This document shows positions 16,393 to 24,377 of a stretch of DNA of 35,165 nucleotides, piece by piece (within the stretch, counting starts at the first letter, position 1; the number at the start of each line of letters is the position of its first letter). The translations under genes were made by a program, and so were the position numbers. The notes beneath the pieces are model-generated. The model saw only the letters and a list, made by a program, of their open reading frames with translations. It ran no database searches and was not told the origin of the DNA. The DNA is taken from contig CAZOMV010000060.1 in NCBI GenBank assembly GCA_964580995.1, positions 1 through 35,165 on the forward strand, in the 5' to 3' direction. The DNA is from JAKJEP01 sp964580995 (lineage in GTDB: Bacteria > Planctomycetota > Phycisphaerae > Sedimentisphaerales > SM23-30).

Positions 16393-16421
16393 AGGATAAA
16401 TTTTTATGCTAAAACTGTCAA
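16393..16421 (-). promoter_or_regulatory. Promoter of the rpsB operon
   Basis: On the minus strand TTGACA (16421-16416), a 17-base spacer and TATCCT (16398-16393) form a sigma70-like promoter. It gives a leader of about 55 bases before the TTG start of rpsB. Confidence 0.6.
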
Positions 16422-16738
16422 GCTAAAAGATTTGGGAAAATTTCACTCGCCCTAAAATTATTGGCACACTCGCCTGGCTACATCAAAATGAGTTTAACAT
16501 CGGAAATGAATAATGTGCCATATCTTATTTATTTATAGGTAGTTATGATATTTTAGAACGCTTTTGCGATTCCCCCGGCTCCAGCTGTGTTTACTTGCCG
16601 TTGCGTTGATCCAGCGATAGACAAATAGATACCGATAAAGGATGCCGTCCATAATATAACTCATTATCAAATAATTATTTATGTACAACACATGAAAACG
16701 CTGTTTCTCCGACGTTCCTTGTTATATACTTCCAGGGT
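16422..16738. other. Divergent intergenic region upstream of the rpsB promoter and MFS gene
   Basis: I see no gene in these 317 bases. The stretch is A/T-rich and must contain the plus-strand promoter of the MFS transporter, but no convincing -35/-10 pair stood out. There is no tRNA-like fold and no repeat. Confidence 0.4.
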
Positions 16739-18025
16739 ATGGATGACAAAACGAACAAGCAAAATCCTAAGCCCGGCTGGTCCCAAATCCTCCATGGCAA
16801 TGTATTAATGATGGGACTGGTCAGCTTCTTTACGGATATATCCAGCGAGATGATCTATCCCCTGCTGCCCGTCTTTCTGACTGGGCTGGTCCCGGTGGGA
16901 GCCGTTGCCATCTATATCGGTCTGATTGAAGGGATCTCCGAGAGTGTCGCGAACCTGCTGAAAATTTTCTCCGGGCGATTCAGCGATGTGATCAAAAAAC
17001 GAAAAATGCTCACCGTACTGGGTTATGGCATTTCAACCCTGTTTCGCCCTGCCATGGCTCTGGCCGCCTCCGGCTTGCATATCGTGGCCTTCCGATTTGC
17101 TGATCGCGTGGGGAAGGGCATTCGCACTTCTCCCAGAGACGCCCTGATTAGCGACTCCGTGGATCCCTCCGTTCGGGGTTTGGCCTTCAGCTTTCATCGC
17201 GCCATGGATCATGCTGGGGCGGTGCTCGGTCCTGTGATTTCCATTTTGGTAATCTATGCCTTTTGGGGCCGGGCTTTGGGGCAGGACCGCTCGGCCATCG
17301 CCTCTCCCGAAGAAATGCACACCTTACGCTGGCTCTTTGGCGCCAGCCTGATACCGGGCCTTTTCGCCATGGTGATGCTGATCCTGAAAGTGCGGGAAAT
17401 TGCCCCGCCTTCTGCCGGAATTGTCCCCTCCAAGTCAGACATAACTGGGAACGACTATAGAAGATTGTCCGCCAGGTTCTATTGTTACCTGGCCATCGTA
17501 GCCATTTTTACCCTGGGAAATAGTTCCGATCTCTTTTTGGTCTATTATGCAAAAACAAAGTTCGATCTGAGCCTCATTCATCTCATCGGACTATGGATCC
17601 TTCTGCACATTTCCAAGATCCTGTTCAGCCTGCCCGGTGGTTTTCTCTCCGATAAATTGGGACGCCGCTTTGCAATAGTCACCGGCTGGATTCTTTATGC
17701 AACCGTTTACCTGGGTATGGCTGTGGTAGGAAAACTAGGGTTTTTTGTACTGCTGATTTTTGTGTACGGCGCTTACTATGGACTCACCGAAGGCGCAGAA
17801 AGAGCAATGGTGGCGGATTTCGTGCCCAGTGACCGCCGCGGTAAGGCCTATGGCCTGTATCATGGCGCGGTAGGACTGGCCGCTTTACCCGCCAGCCTCC
17901 TGTTCGGCTTCCTCTGGTCCCGTTTTGGCCCCCAGCTCTCCTTCACCATCGGCGCCATTTTAGCTGGAATAGCAACACTGTTATTCCTAGTATTTATTGC
18001 CAACTGTTCCAATCAATCAAAATAG
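16739..18025 (+). CDS. Major facilitator superfamily transporter
   Basis: This 428-residue transporter has about 12 hydrophobic segments. It shows SFFTDISSEMIYPLLPVFL in the first helix and a conserved FADRVGKGIRTSPRDALISD loop between TM4 and TM5, typical of a widespread bacterial MFS subgroup of unknown substrate. GGFLSDKLGRRFAI in the second half is the motif-A equivalent. The ribosome site is poor (CAGGGT abuts the ATG), so the start is uncertain. Direction is away from rpsB. The substrate cannot be deduced. Confidence 0.88.
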   Translation: MDDKTNKQNPKPGWSQILHGNVLMMGLVSFFTDISSEMIYPLLPVFLTGLVPVGAVAIYIGLIEGISESVANLLKIFSGRFSDVIKKRKMLTVLGYGISTLFRPAMALAASGLHIVAFRFADRVGKGIRTSPRDALISDSVDPSVRGLAFSFHRAMDHAGAVLGPVISILVIYAFWGRALGQDRSAIASPEEMHTLRWLFGASLIPGLFAMVMLILKVREIAPPSAGIVPSKSDITGNDYRRLSARFYCYLAIVAIFTLGNSSDLFLVYYAKTKFDLSLIHLIGLWILLHISKILFSLPGGFLSDKLGRRFAIVTGWILYATVYLGMAVVGKLGFFVLLIFVYGAYYGLTEGAERAMVADFVPSDRRGKAYGLYHGAVGLAALPASLLFGFLWSRFGPQLSFTIGAILAGIATLLFLVFIANCSNQSK

Positions 18026-18044
18026 ATGCCTACGTCAAAAGTTT

Positions 18045-18065
18045 GCTCAGGCGGTGCGGCTGAGC
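18045..18065 (+). terminator. Possible terminator hairpin after the MFS gene
   Basis: GCTCAG-gcggtgcgg-CTGAGC is a perfect 6-bp stem 19 bases after the MFS stop. It is followed by tttgaaaattt, which is only a weak T-rich tail. Confidence 0.35.
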
Positions 18066-18077
18066 TTTGAAAATTTC

Positions 18078-18355
18078 TCAAACGTCCGGCAATGTAATAA
18101 AAATCGTCTTTTCACCTCCATAAAAAATCTTGAGATAAATCGCATGAAAAACCGCCGGTCTGTCTTGCACCCGCAACTGCCCTAATCCCGTCTTTCACTT
18201 TAAGCCGCTATTGGTCGCCTCAATATCACCGCGGGTTTTGTACCGCTCTCGGAAAACTTCCGTATCCTGCTCACGCCTTCTGCCAGCCAGTCCTCCAGAT
18301 TCGGCGGGAGCAGGTACTTCTGCTTCCGAGACATCGGATGAAAATTATACGCCAT
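18078..18355 (-). pseudogene. Transposase relic (IS1182-like DDE family), internally deleted
   Basis: On the minus strand the start of a transposase (MAYNFHPMSRKQKYLLPPNL followed by EDWLAEG) runs within a few dozen codons into the C-terminal signature of the same enzyme class. In the neighbouring frame this reads RYKTRGDIEATNSGLK, then KTGLGQLRVQDRPAVFHAIY, then LKIF, ending at 18078. A TGA interrupts the SGLK-KTGLG junction. The catalytic core of about 350 residues is missing, so only the two ends survive after an internal deletion plus frameshift. The family is judged from the LLPPNLEDWL and IEATNSGLK-like motifs. It lies 100 bases upstream of the retron RNA. Confidence 0.65.
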
Positions 18356-18456
18356 CACGAATCCTTTCCATGCATGAGTATTCGACGAACACTATACACC
18401 CTCCGCTGCCAGAATGCAACTCATTTCTCGTGTTATGCAATAGGCTCTACAGTCTC

Positions 18457-18709
18457 AATTATTCTCTTGTATTTTTGCAAACATCTGGTAGAGTGAAAGG
18501 CGCCGGAGGAGAGGTCGAGATAACTGTCTTGGCGGTGCTCCAATGCAGAGCACAGGCTGATGTTTCGTCAGCCCGGTCACATGGGACCGCTTTATAACCA
18601 GTGTAACGGATCGCATCCGTTAGCAAGACAGGAGTGGGCATGACTTTGGTTGTGCCCACTGGTTTTCTATTTTCAAGTAAAGAGTGAGTCAGGCAGTAAG
18701 AGAATAATT
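18457..18709 (+). ncRNA. Retron ncRNA (msr-msd) with a1/a2 inverted repeat
   Basis: The limits are a perfect 12-bp inverted repeat, AATTATTCTCTT (a1, 18457-18468) and AAGAGAATAATT (a2, 18698-18709). It is extended by two G-U pairs and ends 14 bases before the RT start codon. Inside, in order, are hairpins GTGCTC/GAGCAC (about 18535-18553) and GGCTGA-TGTTTCG-TCAGCC (about 18554-18572). The loop of the second recalls the TGTTTCG loop of the Ec86 msr. Next come CGGTC/GACCG (about 18574-18589), an outer stem AACCAGTG (18596-18603) / CACTGGTT (18657-18664), and within it TAACGGAT-cgc-ATCCGTTA (18604-18622) and AGTGGGCA/TGCCCACT (18633-18660). The first three would form msr and the last group msd. 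The exact branching guanosine and msd limits are not determined. Confidence 0.8.
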
Positions 18710-18723
18710 TTAAGGGGAAAGGA

Positions 18724-19710
18724 ATGGGACTTTTTGACTTTTTAAAAAATCTTTTCCGGGAAGCGCCGGTCAAAAAGGAATATATTTCCCGGTTTACGGT
18801 AAATGATCTAGTGCAAAGAACGGGGTTGAATTATCTGGAAATCCGGGGTCTGGAGCCGGTCTATAAAACGTTTCCTATCCCGAAACGGTCCGGGGGGCAG
18901 CGGACGATTGAGGCGCCGGATGACAAGCTCAAACAGATTCAGCGGACGATCCTGCGGAAGCTGCTGGCCCGGCTGAAAGCCCATCCCAACGTGACCGGCT
19001 TTGAGCGGGGGCATTCGATTGTCACCAATGCGAATGTCCATGTGGGGGCGGAGGTGGTTATCCGGCTTGATGTTAAGGATTTTTTCGGCCGCACGAGTGC
19101 GGGGCGGGTACTGGATTTCTTTCGTTCGATCGGCTGGAACCAGGAGGCGGCGGAGCTAGTAACCAAGCTGACTACATATAATAATCATTTGCCGCAGGGG
19201 GCGCCGACCAGTCTGCGGCTGGCGAATCTGGTCAATTACCCGATGGATGTCCGACTGGCAAGGCTGGCGGAGAAAATCGGTGCGGTTTATACCCGCTATG
19301 CGGATGATATAACCTTTTCCATACCTAAGGCAAGTACGCAGACTAGCGGTGTTTTTAGTGCACAAACCCCCAAAACGCTGGAAGAATTACCTGTTGCTAA
19401 AACAGCGGAGAATTACAGCCGGTATGCTGTGGCCCTGGCCATTCGCACTACCAAACTCATTCTGGCAGATTACGGGTATAAACTGCATCATAAGCGTAAG
19501 CTGCATATTCGTCGAAAGCATCAGAGGCAAATGATTACCGGGCTGGTGGTGAACGAGAAGGTCAACCTGCCCCGTCCTACCCGCCGGCGGCTGCGGGCGG
19601 TTGAATATCACCTGGCCACGAATCGGCCGGCCAGTCTGACGCCGGTGCAGATGGCAGGGTGGCAGGCTTTGCGCAATATGATTCAAACCCAGGCGGAATC
19701 GCGCCATTAA
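18724..19710 (+). CDS. Retron reverse transcriptase
   Basis: This 328-residue reverse transcriptase should prime from the retron RNA and make a 2'-5' branched msDNA. Retron hallmarks are present: the NAxxH motif of region X as NANVH (102-106), the catalytic YADD (192-195) with D116 in IRLDVKDFF, LPQGAPTSLRLANL (156-169), and ITGLVVN (271-277) as the VTG motif of region Y. The usual PTSP is PTSL here. A Ser/Thr/Ala-rich segment of about 36 residues (201-236) lies between YADD and the next conserved helix and looks like an insertion. A strong AAGGGGAAAGGA ribosome site precedes the ATG. No effector (nuclease, ATPase, membrane protein) is encoded next to it on this strand; the following gene is an opposite-strand DUF1080 lipoprotein. 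Confidence 0.92.
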   Translation: MGLFDFLKNLFREAPVKKEYISRFTVNDLVQRTGLNYLEIRGLEPVYKTFPIPKRSGGQRTIEAPDDKLKQIQRTILRKLLARLKAHPNVTGFERGHSIVTNANVHVGAEVVIRLDVKDFFGRTSAGRVLDFFRSIGWNQEAAELVTKLTTYNNHLPQGAPTSLRLANLVNYPMDVRLARLAEKIGAVYTRYADDITFSIPKASTQTSGVFSAQTPKTLEELPVAKTAENYSRYAVALAIRTTKLILADYGYKLHHKRKLHIRRKHQRQMITGLVVNEKVNLPRPTRRRLRAVEYHLATNRPASLTPVQMAGWQALRNMIQTQAESRH

Positions 19711-19766
19711 CTGGTTTTTCAATGTCTGTCCCGATACGGTTTAGCTGGGAAGGTATCGCAAGGCAG

Positions 19767-20390
19767 TTAGAGGATTTTGATTTTCAGGTCTTTGAAGCGG
19801 ACGTTCATGTCCATGCCGCCGTGCAGCTGGAGGCCGATGTGGCCTTCAAGGCGGCCGGGGTCATCGGGCAGGTCGGCGGTTTTATAGCCGTTGACAAAGA
19901 CGGTGATATGGCGGCCCCGGGCGGTGATGGTCATTTCGTTCCACTGGCCGGGCTTGAAATATTTTTGGACCTCGGCGGGATCGGGTTTCACGACCCATTC
20001 GCGGCCGCCGGTTTCATAGAGGCCGCCGGCGTCCTTGGCGACGTCGATTTCCGCCTGGAGGCCGTTGACGGAAAGCTCATTGGCGACGGGATCGACCCGG
20101 AAATAGAGGCCGCTGTTGCCCTGGAGGACCTGGTATTGGAAGCGGAGGGTGAAATCGCGATAGCGGGCGTCGGTGAGGAGGATGCCGTGGCGGGGGTCGG
20201 ACTGGGGGCTGGTGCCCAGGATGGCGCCATTATCGACCTGCCAGAAACCGCCGGGCAGGGCGTGCCAGCCCTGGAGGGTCTGGCCGTCAAAGAGGCTGAT
20301 CCACGGGGAATCGCCGCTTGGGGGTGTGGAACAGCCGGAGCCGGTAAGAATCAACAAGGAACATAGAGATAAGAGGGCCGATTTCATCAT
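19767..20390 (-). CDS. DUF1080 (3-keto-disaccharide hydrolase-type) lipoprotein
   Basis: This is an exported lipoprotein of about 207 residues. The start at 20390 is preceded by GGAG nine bases away, and a lipoprotein signal LILTGSGC gives the lipidated C20. The mature part is a single concanavalin-like DUF1080 domain: WISLFDGQTLQGWHA, DFTLRFQYQVLQGNSGLYFR, EIDVAKDAGGLYETGG, KPGQWNEMTITARG, HGGMDMNVRFKDLKIKIL. Some family members hydrolyse 3-keto-glucosides. It is convergent with the retron RT (56 bases between stops) and lies downstream of the GH51 gene in the same direction. Confidence 0.9.
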   Translation of the reverse strand: MMKSALLSLCSLLILTGSGCSTPPSGDSPWISLFDGQTLQGWHALPGGFWQVDNGAILGTSPQSDPRHGILLTDARYRDFTLRFQYQVLQGNSGLYFRVDPVANELSVNGLQAEIDVAKDAGGLYETGGREWVVKPDPAEVQKYFKPGQWNEMTITARGRHITVFVNGYKTADLPDDPGRLEGHIGLQLHGGMDMNVRFKDLKIKIL

Positions 20391-20471
20391 AAATTCTATC
20401 TCCAACAGTTTAAAGGGATAACATGGTTACACTTTTTTACTTTATGAGTATGTCAGGATACGAGGGCCGAT

Positions 20472-22127
20472 CTAGCTGATTTCGAGCACCACCACCGAGC
20501 GGGGCGGCAGAGTCACCGTTACTGTACCATCCTGCAAACGAGCCTCTTCGAGCACCGAGGGGCAGACTGTATCCGGTTTTTCGAAGGTGTTACAACTATT
20601 GACGGCGGGGGCGGTTAACACCCGCCCGGTTACTTGGGAGGGAGTGAATCCCGTCAGGGTGCAGGTCACGACGGCTGGATGCCGCGGCTGGATATTGCAC
20701 AAGGAGACATGAATCTTGCCGTCCTGATTCCGTGAGGCGCAGGCATCGATTACGGGAATCGTCTGGCCCCAGGAAGGATTGAATTTGGGACCGGTTCCCA
20801 GAAAATCAGCGTTGGGGCACCGCAGCTCCGCCGGCAGCAGGGCGGCGTCGTGGTGTACCTGATACATGTCAAACACATGGTAGGTAGGCGTCAGGATCAA
20901 TCCCGCGTCTTTGGTGATAAACAATTCATCGCATACGTTCACCATCTGGGCCAGATTGGCCATGTGCACGCGGTCGCAGTGCCGGTTCAAGATATTCAGG
21001 GTGAGGGCCGCCATCAGGGCGTCGCGCAGGGTATTCTGATTCTGGGAGTCGGACCAGTGGGGGCCGGTATTGTCCCAGATGCCCGAACCCCATTCATCGA
21101 CGATGAGTTTGGTTTTCTTTTCGGGGTCATATTTGTCCATGATGGCCTGGTGTTTGTTGATGATGCCGTCCATATAGCGGGCGCTCTGGAGGGCTTCCAG
21201 CCATTCTTTTTCGCCGAAATCCGTTGCCGAACGATTTTCCGACGTGTGGCAGTACCAGTGCATGGACAGCCCCTGCATTTCGACGCCCACGTGCAGTTCA
21301 TCCTGATAGGCGGAGCGCATCATGACTTCGGTGGGTGCGTCCCAGTCGCCGTTGGGGCCGCAGGCGATCTTGAAATACTTGCGGCCGCTGTTGTATCCCA
21401 CGTAGCCCTGATAGCGGCGGTAATTGGCGGCGATATCCTCCGGCCGCATATTCCCGCCGCACCACCAGCTTTCATTACCGATGCCGATATACTTTACCTG
21501 CCAGGGTTTGTCCCGGCCGTTCTTCCGCCGCATTTCGGTAATCGGGGTTACCTTGTCGCTGGTGAGGTACTCCACCCACTCCTGCATCTCCAGAACCGTC
21601 CCGCTGCCCATATTACAGGCGAGGTAAGGTTCGCAGCCCACCTGTTCGCACAGGTCCATAAATTCATGGGTTCCGAACTGGTTGCTCTCCAGGGTGGCCC
21701 AGACGATGTTCTCCCGGACGGGCCGTTCGCTGCGCGGGCCGATCCCATCCTGCCAATGATAGCAGTCGGCAAAGCAGCCGCCGGGCCAGCGGATATTGGG
21801 GCAATGGATCTTTCGCAGTGCCTCGACAATGTCGGAACGGATTCCCCGTACGTTCGGGATGGGAGAATCCTCGCCTACCCAGATGCCGTCGTAGATACAG
21901 CGGCCCAGGTGTTCCAAAAACTGCCCGTAAATGTGCCGGCTGATGGTTTCCTTCCCCTGATCGGCATGAATCACAATCTCACAGGCGGTGTTGTTCTCGC
22001 TGCCCTGTTCCGCCTGCGACAAACCTGCCAGGCACGCCAGGCAAAGAATTCCCCAGCCGCCAGGTGCTAATTCTTTCCATCCCTTATGCCACAAGCCACG
22101 GCAGCCTGTTACTTTATTTCTTTGCAT
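20472..22127 (-). CDS. Secreted GH51 alpha-L-arabinofuranosidase
   Basis: This 551-residue retaining glycosidase should release terminal arabinofuranose from arabinan or arabinoxylan. The start at 22127 has AAAGGAG eight bases upstream. A hydrophobic export segment (GWGILCLACLAGLSQA) lies at about 24-39. GH51 motifs are ISRHIYGQFLEHLGRCIYDG (62-81), NIRWPGGCFADCYHWQDGIG (111-130), the acid/base E219 in YIGIGNESWW, the nucleophile E345 in LIVDEWG, and the SMHWYCH loop (288-294). The C-terminal beta-sandwich ends PPRSVVVLEIS. The gene stands alone before the DUF1080 gene, 81 bases apart. Confidence 0.95.
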   Translation of the reverse strand: MQRNKVTGCRGLWHKGWKELAPGGWGILCLACLAGLSQAEQGSENNTACEIVIHADQGKETISRHIYGQFLEHLGRCIYDGIWVGEDSPIPNVRGIRSDIVEALRKIHCPNIRWPGGCFADCYHWQDGIGPRSERPVRENIVWATLESNQFGTHEFMDLCEQVGCEPYLACNMGSGTVLEMQEWVEYLTSDKVTPITEMRRKNGRDKPWQVKYIGIGNESWWCGGNMRPEDIAANYRRYQGYVGYNSGRKYFKIACGPNGDWDAPTEVMMRSAYQDELHVGVEMQGLSMHWYCHTSENRSATDFGEKEWLEALQSARYMDGIINKHQAIMDKYDPEKKTKLIVDEWGSGIWDNTGPHWSDSQNQNTLRDALMAALTLNILNRHCDRVHMANLAQMVNVCDELFITKDAGLILTPTYHVFDMYQVHHDAALLPAELRCPNADFLGTGPKFNPSWGQTIPVIDACASRNQDGKIHVSLCNIQPRHPAVVTCTLTGFTPSQVTGRVLTAPAVNSCNTFEKPDTVCPSVLEEARLQDGTVTVTLPPRSVVVLEIS

Positions 22128-22262
22128 GGTTATACTCCTTTCGCCTGCGGCCATTCTACAAACCATCCGGGGGAATGGTCAAGAAATCCTTTATGAATTC
22201 GGGATGGGAATCCTACGGGCTTTGAGGTGAGTTTTTGCATCTGGAAAAGTGTTTTTTTCCTC

Positions 22263-22291
22263 TTGCCGGCGACGGGGGGTAAAGATATAAT
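22263..22291 (+). promoter_or_regulatory. Promoter of the small-protein / AOR / MoaD operon
   Basis: TTGCCG (22263-22268), a 17-base spacer and a consensus TATAAT (22286-22291) give a convincing sigma70-like promoter. The leader is about 55 bases before the ATG at 22352. Confidence 0.6.
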
Positions 22292-22351
22292 CCGGGAAAG
22301 ACACATTGGCAAAGAAGATTGGTCCTTCCAATCAAGCGAAAGGAGTTTGTG

Positions 22352-22576
22352 ATGCAGATTTGGCAATCCCTGTTGGCCCAGATGGATCCGGAGGCAATCA
22401 AGAAGATCGAGGAAGTGCACAAATCGGTGAGTGAGCTGGATGCTTCGATCAAGTGGATTTTACTGCTGGCGATTGTCACGACCCTGCTGGTGCTGACGAT
22501 CTTTTTACGGCAGAGAACGGTGGCCCGGAACCAGGTGAATATAGCGGAAATAATCAAGCAGATGAACAAGAAGTAA
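22352..22576 (+). CDS. Small single-pass membrane protein
   Basis: This 74-residue protein starts at 22352 after an AAAGGAG site (22339-22345). It has an amphipathic N-terminal half (DPEAIKKIEEVHKSVSELDA), one transmembrane segment at about residues 35-51 (ILLLAIVTTLLVLTIFL), and a short basic/polar tail. I do not recognise a family. It is the first gene of an operon with an aldehyde:ferredoxin oxidoreductase and a MoaD-like protein, 51 bases upstream of the former. A role in anchoring or electron delivery is speculative. Confidence 0.75.
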   Translation: MQIWQSLLAQMDPEAIKKIEEVHKSVSELDASIKWILLLAIVTTLLVLTIFLRQRTVARNQVNIAEIIKQMNKK

Positions 22577-22627
22577 TCGGTATGGTAGGGATTCCTGTTA
22601 ATCCTATCCCAGCCCAGGAGAATTACA

Positions 22628-24364
22628 ATGGCAAAAATACTGCGAATCAATATGAACGAGCGGACGGCGGTTTATACGGAAGCACCGCAAAAATATGCGC
22701 AATTGGCAGGCCGTGCCCTGACATCGAGGTTTATCAGCGACGAGGTGGACCCGGCGTGCCATCCGCTGGGGCCGAATAACAAGATTGTTTTTGCGCCGGG
22801 GATCGTGACGGGCACGACAGCGTCCACGTCGGGGCGAATCTCGGCGGGGGGCAAGTCGCCGCTGACGGGGGGAATCAAGGAATCCAACGCCGGTACGCCG
22901 TGGTCGCAGGTAGTGGCGCGGCTGGGGCTGAAGGCAATGGTGGTGGAAGGGCAGGGGCAGGGGGACGGCTGGTGGGGGGTGCATGTGACCAAAGACGGGG
23001 CGAGCTTTTTCCCGGCGGATGAGTATGCCGACCGGAATTTGTCGGAGGTGTTCCCGCTGCTGTTCGAGCGGTTTGGTCCGAAGGCGTCGATTATGAGTAT
23101 CGGGATCGCGGGGGAGAAGAAAATGGCGATGGCGGGGATCTGCTATAATGACATTGACAAGCGGGCCAGCCGCTATTCGGGCCGCGGGGGGCTGGGGGCG
23201 GTGCTGGGCAGCAAGCGGCTGAAGTGCATCGTGGTGGACGGGCAGGGCGGGCCGGGGGTGGCCATTGCCAATAAGGAGGTATTCGATCAGGGGCGGAAGA
23301 AGCTGACGGAGGCGCTGAAGAGCCATGCGGTGACCAAGCCCGGCGGTGGGCTGAATTCCTACGGGACGGCGGTGCTGGTGAATATCCTGAATGAGGCGGG
23401 GGCGTTTCCCACGCGGAATTTCAGTTCGGGGCGGTTTGAAGGGGCGGCGAAGATATCGGGGGAGGCGATGGCGGAGATGTGCAAGAGCCGCGGCGGGTCG
23501 GGGATGATGGGGCATCCGTGCCATCCGGGGTGCGTGATTCAGTGTTCGAATGTGATTCCGAATCCGGACGGGACGGAGATGGCCTCGTGCATCGAGTATG
23601 AAACGACGTGGTCGCTGGGGGCCAATTGCGGGATTGACGATCTGGATGTGATCGGCCGGCTGACGACGATGTGCAACGATATCGGCATCGACACCATCGA
23701 GGCAGGGGTGACGCTGGCGGTGGCGATGGAGGCAGGGATTGCCCGATTTGGCGATGGCCAAAAGGCGATCCAGATGCTGGAGGAAGTTAAACAGGGGACG
23801 CCGCTGGGCTTTATTCTGGGCAACGGGGCGGCCAACACCGCCAAAACATTTGGTGTGGTGCGCTGTCCGACGGTCAAGGGGCAGGGGATGCCGGCCTATG
23901 AGCCGCGGGCGATCAAAGGGATCGGAATGACCTATGCCATCAGCACGATGGGGGCGGATCATACCTCGGGCTATACGATTGCGCCGGAAATCCTGGGGGT
24001 GGGCGGCAAGGTGGATCCGTTCGATGTGAACAAGGCGGAGCTGGTGCGGAATTTCCAGTACACCACCGCGTTTATCGATACGACAGGGCATTGCGTTTTT
24101 ATTGCCTTTGCGATTCTGGACATTCCCAGCGGTTTTGAGGGGATGATCGAGGAATGCAACGGGGTACTGGGGACGAACTGGACGGCGGCGGACGTCGGGC
24201 GAATCGGCAAGGAGGTAATCGATATCGAGCGGCGATTTAACCGCGGGGCCGGGCTGACCAATCAGGATGACCGGCTGCCGGAGTTTATGAAATACGAAAA
24301 GCTGCCGCCGCATAATGTGGTGTGGGATGTACCGGATGAGACGCTGGATGCGGTGCTGAGTTGA
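22628..24364 (+). CDS. Aldehyde:ferredoxin oxidoreductase (AOR) family tungsten enzyme
   Basis: This 578-residue tungstopterin oxidoreductase couples oxidation of an aldehyde to its acid with reduction of ferredoxin, or runs in reverse. It shows the N-terminal AOR domain (APGIVTGTTASTSGRISAGG, about 56-75), the cofactor-binding RYSGRGGLGAVLGSKRLKC (182-200), cluster ligands C298, C302, C306 (HPCHPGCVIQCSN) and C489 (TTGHCVF), and GMTYAISTMGADHTSGY (433-449). The Cx3Cx3C spacing differs from the CxxCxxxC of Pyrococcus AOR, placing it with the YdhV-like side of the family. AGGAG precedes the ATG. Its neighbour encodes a MoaD-like protein, so cofactor supply is built into the operon. The actual aldehyde substrate is unknown. 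Confidence 0.92.
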   Translation: MAKILRINMNERTAVYTEAPQKYAQLAGRALTSRFISDEVDPACHPLGPNNKIVFAPGIVTGTTASTSGRISAGGKSPLTGGIKESNAGTPWSQVVARLGLKAMVVEGQGQGDGWWGVHVTKDGASFFPADEYADRNLSEVFPLLFERFGPKASIMSIGIAGEKKMAMAGICYNDIDKRASRYSGRGGLGAVLGSKRLKCIVVDGQGGPGVAIANKEVFDQGRKKLTEALKSHAVTKPGGGLNSYGTAVLVNILNEAGAFPTRNFSSGRFEGAAKISGEAMAEMCKSRGGSGMMGHPCHPGCVIQCSNVIPNPDGTEMASCIEYETTWSLGANCGIDDLDVIGRLTTMCNDIGIDTIEAGVTLAVAMEAGIARFGDGQKAIQMLEEVKQGTPLGFILGNGAANTAKTFGVVRCPTVKGQGMPAYEPRAIKGIGMTYAISTMGADHTSGYTIAPEILGVGGKVDPFDVNKAELVRNFQYTTAFIDTTGHCVFIAFAILDIPSGFEGMIEECNGVLGTNWTAADVGRIGKEVIDIERRFNRGAGLTNQDDRLPEFMKYEKLPPHNVVWDVPDETLDAVLS

Positions 24365-24377
24365 ATATCCGGCGGCG

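Noticed and set aside
18211..18597. A 128-codon plus-strand frame just before the retron RT, considered as an effector
   Set aside because: It runs antisense through the transposase relic and into the folded msr region, lacks a ribosome site and shows no protein features.
19659..20366. A 235-codon plus-strand open frame overlapping the RT end, considered as a retron effector
   Set aside because: It is repetitive in Ala/Gly/Asp/Val, lies opposite a clear DUF1080 lipoprotein and has no domain of its own.
20850..22070. A 406-codon plus-strand open frame opposite the GH51 gene
   Set aside because: It is an antisense shadow; GH51 catalytic motifs are on the minus strand.
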